Source of the DNA: Planctomycetota bacterium
Lineage (GTDB): Bacteria; Planctomycetota; Planctomycetia; Pirellulales; Pirellulaceae
Reading direction: 5' to 3'
NCBI GenBank assembly: GCA_023430365.1
Contig: JAEZAS010000366.1
Location: 1-7,578 of the forward strand
DNA: 7,578 bases
Made by a program: the position numbers and the translations under genes
The notes under the pieces: model-generated
The model's database searches: none
The model's input: the letters and a program-made list of their open reading frames with translations, nothing else
What the model was told of the DNA's origin: nothing
Shown: positions 1 to 4,262 of the stretch, in pieces
Layout of the letters: each line of letters opens with the position of its first letter
How positions within the stretch are numbered: the first letter of the stretch is position 1

Positions 1-420
1 CAGATCGCCGAGGGACGGAAGAGCAGCCTCTCCTCGCTGATCGACGAGGATCATCACCTGACGGGCCTGCTCATTGCCCAGGCTGCCGAGGCCGGCGACG
101 CCCTGGCGCACGAGGTGATCGACGAGCTGGCGACTTACCTGGGATATGGCATCGTCAGCCTGATGCACACAATCGACCCGGGGGCTGTCGTGCTCGGGGG
201 GGCGATGAATTTCGGGGGTTCCGACACCCCCTTGGGACGCAAATTCCTGGAGACGATCCGCTCGGTCGTCCGGGAGCACGCCTTCCCCATTCCGGCCCAG
301 CGCACTACCATCGATTTTGCGCTCCTGGAGGGGGATGCGGGCTTTATTGGGGCGGCGGGGATTGCCCGCCTGGATCGCCTGCAGCGGCTGATCCGCCCCG
401 GCAGCCAGCCGGCGTCTTAA
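1..420 (+). CDS. ROK family protein (sugar kinase/regulator), C-terminal part, 5' truncated
   Basis: The reading frame is open from the first base and ends at TAA 418-420, giving 139 residues of a protein that begins outside the window. ROK proteins are usually about 300-320 residues, so somewhat under half is visible. The recognisable ROK C-terminal features are the helix around AEAGDALAHEVIDELATYLG (residues 29-48), the following segment IVSLMHTIDPGAVVLGGAM (51-69), and the closing GDAGFIGAAGIARL (111-124). In this family the segment around VVLGGAM belongs to the second half of the actin-like ATPase fold, and GxxGAAxxA is the typical C-terminal helix. The ATP-binding DxGxT motif, the catalytic Asp and the zinc-binding Cys cluster all lie upstream, so glucokinase, another hexokinase and a ROK repressor cannot be told apart. 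The protein would be cytoplasmic. lepA follows on the same strand after 148 bases. Confidence 0.88.
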   Translation, partial: QIAEGRKSSLSSLIDEDHHLTGLLIAQAAEAGDALAHEVIDELATYLGYGIVSLMHTIDPGAVVLGGAMNFGGSDTPLGRKFLETIRSVVREHAFPIPAQRTTIDFALLEGDAGFIGAAGIARLDRLQRLIRPGSQPAS

Positions 421-568
421 GAGCTGACTGGCGGCGACTTTCCGCTCGGCCGGCCCGATTTCTCTCCGCTCCGCTGTAGATTGGTGAGCGTAAAAAGTAC
501 GCACCCAGCCCGCCTTGGGCCGGCCGGAGCCTATTTGCCGGCTGCCGATCGGCCGAAACAATACTCCT

Positions 569-2377
569 ATGCCCATCGATCCGAAAAACATCCGCAATTT
601 CTGCATCATCGCCCACATCGACCACGGCAAGAGCACCCTCGCCGACCGGTTGCTCGAGTTCACCGGCACGGTGACCAAGCGGGAGATGAAGGAACAATTG
701 CTGGACGATATGGAGCTCGAGCGGCAGCGGGGCATCACGATCAAGGCCCGCGCCGTCGTGCTGCACTATATCCGCGACGGGGTCGAGTACGAGCTGAACC
801 TGATCGATACGCCCGGCCACGTCGACTTCCACTACGAAGTTTCCCGTTCGCTCGCCTGCTGCGAGGGAGCCATCCTGGTGGTCGACGCGAGCCAGGGGGT
901 CGAGGCCCAGACGCTGGCCAATGCCTTCGCCGCGATGAACGCGGGCCTGACCATTGTGCCGGCCATCAACAAGATCGACCTGCCTCACGCGCGGCCGGAG
1001 GAAGTCGCTCACGAAATGGAGCAGACGCTCGCCATCGAGGCCACCGAAGCGATTCCGTGTAGCGCCAAGAGCGGCGTGGGCATCAAGGAACTGCTCGATG
1101 CGGTGATCGATCGCATTCCGCCGCCGAAGGGCGATCCCAACGGCACCTTGCAAGCGATGCTCTTTGATTCGCACTACGACGATTACCGCGGAGCGGTGGT
1201 CTATGTGCGACTCATGGAAGGCAAGATCGACAAGGGACAGAAGGTCCGCTTCCTGCACAAAGGGACGAGCTACGAAGTGCAGGATGTCGGCCAGTTCATG
1301 CCCAAGGCGATTTCCGTCGGCTCGCTGCACGCGGGCCAGGTAGGCTATCTCACTGGCAACATCAAATCGCTCGACGCCGTTCACATCGGCGATACGGTCA
1401 CGACTCCCGGCGACAAAGCCGCTGCGCCGCTGCCGGGCTATAAGCCGCCCAAGCGAATGGTCTACTGCGGTTTATATCCGTCGGACGGACAGGAGTTCAC
1501 CGAGCTCCGCGATGCGCTCGAAAAGCTGCATATCAACGACCCGAGCTTCGAGTTTGAGCCCGAGACGAGCGAAGCGCTCGGCTTCGGGTTTCGCTGCGGC
1601 TTCCTCGGTCTGTTGCACATGGAGATCATCCAGCAACGGCTGGAGCAGGAAAGCGACATCGACCTGGTGCAGACGGCGCCGAACGTCACTTACGAAATCC
1701 TGCTCCGCAGCGGCGAGACCGTTGAAGTGCACAAGCCGCAGGATGTGCCCGATCCCGGTTCCATTGAGGAATTCCGCCAGCCGATCGTGCGAGTGAGCCT
1801 CATTCAGCCGTCGGATTACATCGGCACGGTGATGCAGCTTTGCCAGGATCGCCGCGGCATTCAGGTTCGCACCGAGTACCTGTCGGCCACGCGCACGATG
1901 CTGGTCTATGACATGCCACTGGCAGAAGTGATCTACGACCTGCACGATAAGCTAAAGAGCGCGACGCGCGGTTATGGCACGATGGATTACGAACTGGTCG
2001 GCTATCAAACGGCCGATCTGGTGCGCGTCGACATTCTGGTGAATGGCAACCGCGTCGATGCACTGGCGATTATTTGCCATCGCCACGACGCCGACCGCCG
2101 CGGCCGGGCGATCTGCAAACGGCTGAAGGAAGAAATCTCGCGGCACATGTTCGAGGTGGCGATTCAGGCCGCGATCGGCGGCCGCATCATCGCCCGCGAG
2201 ACCAAGCCTGCGATGAGCAAGAACGTCACCGCCAAGTGCTACGGCGGCGACATCACCCGCAAGCGCAAGCTGTGGGCGAAGCAAAAAGAAGGCAAGAAGC
2301 GAATGAAGGCCATCGGCCAGGTCGAAATTCCGCAGAAGGCCTTCATGGCGGTGCTCGACACTGGGGAAGATAAGTAA
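569..2377 (+). CDS. lepA: Elongation factor 4 (LepA), ribosome-associated translational GTPase
   Basis: The 602-residue product aligns along its whole length with LepA (E. coli 599 residues). LepA is a GTPase that acts on the ribosome, with reported roles in back-translocation and in 30S biogenesis or initiation. All G motifs are intact: AHIDHGKST (15-23), RGITIKA (54-60), DTPGH (80-84), NKID (134-137) and SAKSG (165-169). The signature ALGFGFRCGFLGLLHMEII and the LepA-specific C-terminal domain (KCYGGDITRKRK...KRMKAIGQVEIPQ, from about 556) are present, which excludes EF-G, TypA and BipA. The ATG at 569 is chosen because it sits just before the conserved KNIRNFCIIAHIDHGKST; an in-frame TTG at 515 would add 18 non-conserved residues. 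No Shine-Dalgarno sequence is visible before 569, which is common in planctomycetes. lepB does not follow, unlike in E. coli. The 148-base upstream gap (421-568) shows no promoter I would defend. Confidence 0.97.
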   Translation: MPIDPKNIRNFCIIAHIDHGKSTLADRLLEFTGTVTKREMKEQLLDDMELERQRGITIKARAVVLHYIRDGVEYELNLIDTPGHVDFHYEVSRSLACCEGAILVVDASQGVEAQTLANAFAAMNAGLTIVPAINKIDLPHARPEEVAHEMEQTLAIEATEAIPCSAKSGVGIKELLDAVIDRIPPPKGDPNGTLQAMLFDSHYDDYRGAVVYVRLMEGKIDKGQKVRFLHKGTSYEVQDVGQFMPKAISVGSLHAGQVGYLTGNIKSLDAVHIGDTVTTPGDKAAAPLPGYKPPKRMVYCGLYPSDGQEFTELRDALEKLHINDPSFEFEPETSEALGFGFRCGFLGLLHMEIIQQRLEQESDIDLVQTAPNVTYEILLRSGETVEVHKPQDVPDPGSIEEFRQPIVRVSLIQPSDYIGTVMQLCQDRRGIQVRTEYLSATRTMLVYDMPLAEVIYDLHDKLKSATRGYGTMDYELVGYQTADLVRVDILVNGNRVDALAIICHRHDADRRGRAICKRLKEEISRHMFEVAIQAAIGGRIIARETKPAMSKNVTAKCYGGDITRKRKLWAKQKEGKKRMKAIGQVEIPQKAFMAVLDTGEDK

Positions 2378-2388
2378 GCAGCTCACAG

Positions 2389-2409
2389 CCGGGAGTTAAC
2401 AACTCCCGG
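2389..2409 (-). repeat. REP-like palindrome, copy A
   Basis: This is a perfect inverted repeat with 9-bp arms (CCGGGAGTT and AACTCCCGG on the plus strand) around AAC, 11 bases after the lepA stop. Read on the minus strand its loop is GTT and it is preceded by CTCGCCGTTCT, which matches copy C at 3582-3602; copy B is at 2515-2535. A second small hairpin (CGGCG-AGAAA-CGCCG, 2414-2428) lies directly beside it and may be part of the same element. It could act as an RNA hairpin at the 3' end of lepA mRNA, but no T-tract follows, so it is not a standard intrinsic terminator. Confidence 0.8.
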
Positions 2410-2514
2410 AGAACGGCGAGAAACGCCGGCTACTTTGAGAAGCCCGCCAACCGCCGTTTGTACTGTGCGGCTCCGCTGCGAGTCCTTTCGCCTGGAACGT
2501 CCGATTGCTCTTCT

Positions 2515-2535
2515 CCGGCGGCTGTTAGCCGCCGG
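2515..2535 (+). repeat. REP-like palindrome, copy B
   Basis: A perfect inverted repeat with 9-bp arms (CCGGCGGCT and AGCCGCCGG) around GTT, flanked by TTCT on the left and CTG on the right exactly as in copy C. It stands 12 bases beyond the stop codon of the SUFU gene and is oriented opposite to copy A. The inner stem differs from copies A and C, yet every difference is matched in the other arm. As with copy A there is no adjoining T-tract. Confidence 0.8.
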
Positions 2536-2537
2536 CT

Positions 2538-2554
2538 GTGGTGCCGGTCACCAC
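2538..2554 (-). other. Hairpin overlapping the SUFU stop codon
   Basis: An inverted repeat with 6-bp arms (GTGGTG and CACCAC on the plus strand) and a 5-base spacer, spanning the TGA stop (2548-2550) of the minus-strand SUFU gene and followed two bases later by palindrome B. The two consecutive hairpins could halt transcription or protect the 3' end of the SUFU mRNA, but the lack of a U-run makes a canonical intrinsic terminator unlikely. Confidence 0.4.
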
Positions 2555-3390
2555 CAGCCCTTCTTCTTGCACACGTTCACGCGGTTCAGGTCGAGCAATT
2601 CACTGACCCGGTTGTTGATCAATCGCTCGACCAGAGCTTCGGTCCCCTTCTTCAGCTTGAAGTCCATCTCCTCGCGATAGATCGGCACGAGCGTGAAGAA
2701 GTTGACGGTCCGCTCGTCATCGATCTTGAGTTCGCTGAACTCATCCGGTGCTAGAACGGGAGACAGCAGGAAGGCGCAGCACAAGCCCGTGTTTTCGGCG
2801 AACGGCTCGGGGGGATCGCCGTTCGGGATGGTATGTCCCCAGCCGAGCCAGGTTTCGAACTCGTGCGGAAAGCGCGCGAGGAACTTGAGCATGCGAATCG
2901 GCCAGTAGTTCTCGTGCTGCTCGAAGGCATCTTGCGTTAGCGGCCAATCGGCGGGCAGCGACAACACCAGTTCGGCGTAGCGCAGGTGGGCACACTCGTC
3001 GGGCGTCGTCATCGGCCGGTCGCTCATGCCGCTGGTGATGAGCGTGTAGAAGGGTCGGCTTTCCGTCGGATTGACGACGTGCACGTCGATATGCACGAGA
3101 TCGCTGAGCAACTCGTGCCAGACCGTGGCCACGGGGCCGATATGGCGGGTGATGTGGTCGCTGATCGCTTCGATCGTCTGCTCTTCGCCGAGCGCGAACT
3201 CAAATTTGCGTTTGCGCTCCTCGTAGCGATAGACGACGCTTCCCCCTTTGGATACCTCGACGCCTTCGGGCGGCAGGCGGGGAACGGCAAACACATGCTG
3301 GCAGATCTTGCATTTGACCTTTCGGCCCGCCAGTTCGTCCTTCAGCTTGTACTTGTAGCCGCACTTTTCGCACTCGACGCGCACCGCCAT
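2548..3390 (-). CDS. Zinc ribbon-suppressor of fused (SUFU) domain protein
   Basis: The gene encodes 280 residues. Residues 1-35 form a zinc ribbon of the MJ0042 type, with Cys7, Cys10, Cys27 and Cys30 (C-x2-C-x16-C-x2-C) followed by HVFAVP. From about residue 75 the protein matches the bacterial SUFU domain: RPFYTLITSGMSDRPM, then RYAELVLSLPADWPL, then WPIRMLKFLARFPHEFETWL, GHTIPNGDPPEPF and a C-terminal ALVERLINNRVSELLDLNRV. SUFU is named for the eukaryotic Hedgehog regulator; bacterial members have been described as immunity-type proteins in polymorphic toxin systems, but most are uncharacterised. No toxin is adjacent, so that role is not supported here. There is no signal peptide or membrane segment, so it is probably cytoplasmic. 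The ATG at 3390 is preferred over an in-frame TTG at 3429 because GGGAG lies 8 bases upstream and the zinc ribbon starts at once. GC is lower than in lepA. Confidence 0.87.
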   Translation of the reverse strand: MAVRVECEKCGYKYKLKDELAGRKVKCKICQHVFAVPRLPPEGVEVSKGGSVVYRYEERKRKFEFALGEEQTIEAISDHITRHIGPVATVWHELLSDLVHIDVHVVNPTESRPFYTLITSGMSDRPMTTPDECAHLRYAELVLSLPADWPLTQDAFEQHENYWPIRMLKFLARFPHEFETWLGWGHTIPNGDPPEPFAENTGLCCAFLLSPVLAPDEFSELKIDDERTVNFFTLVPIYREEMDFKLKKGTEALVERLINNRVSELLDLNRVNVCKKKGWW

Positions 3391-3398
3391 GACTCGGG

Positions 3399-3403
3399 CT
3401 CCC
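3399..3403 (-). promoter_or_regulatory. Ribosome binding site deciding the SUFU gene start
   Basis: On the minus strand GGGAG sits 8 bases before the ATG at 3390. It supports that ATG over the TTG at 3429, which would add 13 residues (MIGLLLSNLGARV) ahead of the zinc ribbon. Confidence 0.6.
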
Positions 3404-3437
3404 AAGTTGGATAAGAGAAGCCCGATCAATATAAGAC

Positions 3438-3451
3438 TGCGGCGTGCCGCA
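3438..3451. repeat. Short inverted repeat upstream of the SUFU gene
   Basis: TGCGG and CCGCA flank a 4-base spacer, with a sixth potential pair inside. It lies 48 bases upstream of the SUFU ATG on that gene's template side, so it could be in the 5' leader or act as an operator; neither can be decided from sequence. Confidence 0.4.
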
Positions 3452-3477
3452 ATACAAATCTTTTCGTCGCCTTAGTC

Positions 3478-3500
3478 GTCCGCACATTCCGTGTGCGGAC
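3478..3500. repeat. Perfect palindrome with 9-bp arms
   Basis: GTCCGCACA and TGTGCGGAC are perfect reverse complements around TTCCG. It lies 88 bases upstream of the SUFU ATG. The arms are unrelated to palindromes A-C, so it belongs to a different family. It may be a REP-like dispersed repeat or a protein-binding site. Confidence 0.65.
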
Positions 3501-3581
3501 CGAGCTGCGAGAGGACTTCGATGTTGCCAAAAAGCTTCTTAGATGGACCGAAGTGGCCTGGCTGCGTCCACTCGCCGTTCT

Positions 3582-3602
3582 CCGGAGGTTGTTAACCTCC
3601 GG
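3582..3602 (+). repeat. REP-like palindrome, copy C
   Basis: A perfect inverted repeat with 9-bp arms (CCGGAGGTT and AACCTCCGG) around GTT. The preceding CTCGCCGTTCT is identical to the sequence beside copy A (read on the minus strand), and the CTG after it is shared by all three copies. It is in plus orientation, the same as copy B. Confidence 0.8.
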
Positions 3603-3613
3603 CTGCAGGCAGG

Positions 3614-3636
3614 CACTGCTGGAAAAGCCAGCAGTG
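3614..3636. repeat. Perfect palindrome CACTGCTGG-CCAGCAGTG
   Basis: The 9-bp arms CACTGCTGG and CCAGCAGTG enclose AAAAG, only 11 bases after copy C. From memory, very similar CACTGCTGG/CCAGCAGTGGC palindromes recur between genes in Pirellulales genomes, so this is probably a genome-wide dispersed repeat; I could not verify that here. It lies 65 bases beyond the stop codon of the 179-residue gene and could stabilise or end that transcript, although no T-tract follows on the minus strand. Confidence 0.65.
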
Positions 3637-3701
3637 GCGCCCCAATCAGCAATGCCCTTGCCGGGATGGGTTACGCCGCGACTACGAGAAGAGGACGCGA
3701 A

Positions 3702-4241
3702 TCATTCAACCAACTCATCACAAAAGACCTCGCCATCGCTGCATCCGTAGCGGAGCCAAACGCCGGCGCCCGGGTGATAGACCTTCGCCTCGAAATCTTC
3801 AAGGTCGTCGGGTGATTGGAGCAAGAGAGACCAGAAGGCCGATGCAATTGCGGTCTGGGACGCCTCGTCGGGCCCTTCAGGACTGAACATTAAACCAGTG
3901 CGTCCATAGTGATCGATGCAGAGAAACGGAATCGCGTACGAGCCATCCGGCTGTGCCGCTACAAAGCCAACGTCCAACAGGGCTTTCTCCGTTTCCGGCG
4001 CCGGCGGCGTGAACCCAAAGACTCGCGGTAACCGGGCGCGTACCCAGGCTGCATCGAACCGCCCGGCGATGGCCATTCGCAGTTCCATTGGCGGATCGGC
4101 GGTGTCCTGCAACTTGAACTCCAGCGTGAAGCCATTTCCAGACAATTCAACGGCAGCTGGCATAAAGGTAAAGCCCGTATAGGGAGCGGGCTTTCCATAA
4201 ACGTTCACCAAACTGCCGAATCGGATCTCCATGATGGACAT
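3702..4241 (-). CDS. Uncharacterised 179-residue protein
   Basis: I do not recognise this family. The product has no signal peptide, transmembrane segment or cysteine cluster; it looks like a soluble mixed alpha/beta protein with a beta-rich first third (GFTFMPAAVELSGNGFTLEFKL), a middle part RFDAAWVRARLPRVFGF, and a tail with KVYHPGAGVWLRYGCSDGEVF that looks folded. Two in-frame ATGs exist, at 4241 and 4232; the first is taken as the start, with a weak GGGA upstream. The gene begins 21 bases after the stop of the large cytochrome/HEAT gene on the same strand, so the two are probably co-transcribed and translation may be coupled. Three sampled 60-base lines are about 52-55% GC, against about 70-77% in two lines of the upstream gene, hinting at a different origin or weaker codon selection. 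The gene is believable because the frame is intact over 540 bases at unexceptional GC, but its function is unknown. Confidence 0.75.
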   Translation of the reverse strand: MSIMEIRFGSLVNVYGKPAPYTGFTFMPAAVELSGNGFTLEFKLQDTADPPMELRMAIAGRFDAAWVRARLPRVFGFTPPAPETEKALLDVGFVAAQPDGSYAIPFLCIDHYGRTGLMFSPEGPDEASQTAIASAFWSLLLQSPDDLEDFEAKVYHPGAGVWLRYGCSDGEVFCDELVE

Positions 4242-4262
4242 TGGCTGAGGTCCCGGCTACGG

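Larger units (their letters stand above)
3391..3701. other. 311-base intergenic region rich in palindromes
   Basis: This gap lies between the start of the SUFU gene and the stop of the 179-residue gene, both on the minus strand. I see no credible protein here. It holds four inverted repeats: a small one at 3438-3451, then 3478-3500, 3582-3602 (copy C) and 3614-3636, listed separately. The promoter of the SUFU gene should lie in 3400-3480, where an AT-rich stretch (about 3425-3436 and 3452-3465) is the likeliest place, but I cannot identify -35/-10 boxes with confidence. Confidence 0.6.

Noticed and set aside
515..568. TTG start extending LepA by 18 residues
   Set aside because: The extra residues are not conserved in LepA; the ATG at 569 gives the usual length and N-terminus.
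421..568. Promoter between the ROK gene and lepA
   Set aside because: TGTAGAT near 474-480 could pass for a -10 box, but no acceptable -35 sequence lies at 16-18 bases; the GGCCGG blocks look like ordinary GC-rich sequence.
481..1062. 193-residue frame at the lepA start
   Set aside because: It overlaps lepA in another frame and has an Arg/Pro/Gly-rich shadow composition.
344..1384. 346-residue open frame on the minus strand
   Set aside because: It is antisense to lepA, whose motifs are unmistakable, and its product resembles no protein family.
2389..2409. Intrinsic terminator of lepA
   Set aside because: The hairpin is strong but is followed by AGAACGG, with no T-run; it is recorded as a repeat instead.
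2435..2754. Plus-strand frames of 81 and 98 residues after lepA
   Set aside because: They run through the palindromes into the antisense of the SUFU gene and resemble nothing known.
2548..4241. Toxin-immunity system based on the SUFU protein
   Set aside because: SUFU proteins can be immunity factors, but no secreted toxin, toxin domain or polymorphic repeat is present nearby, and the 179-residue neighbour shows no toxin motif I recognise.
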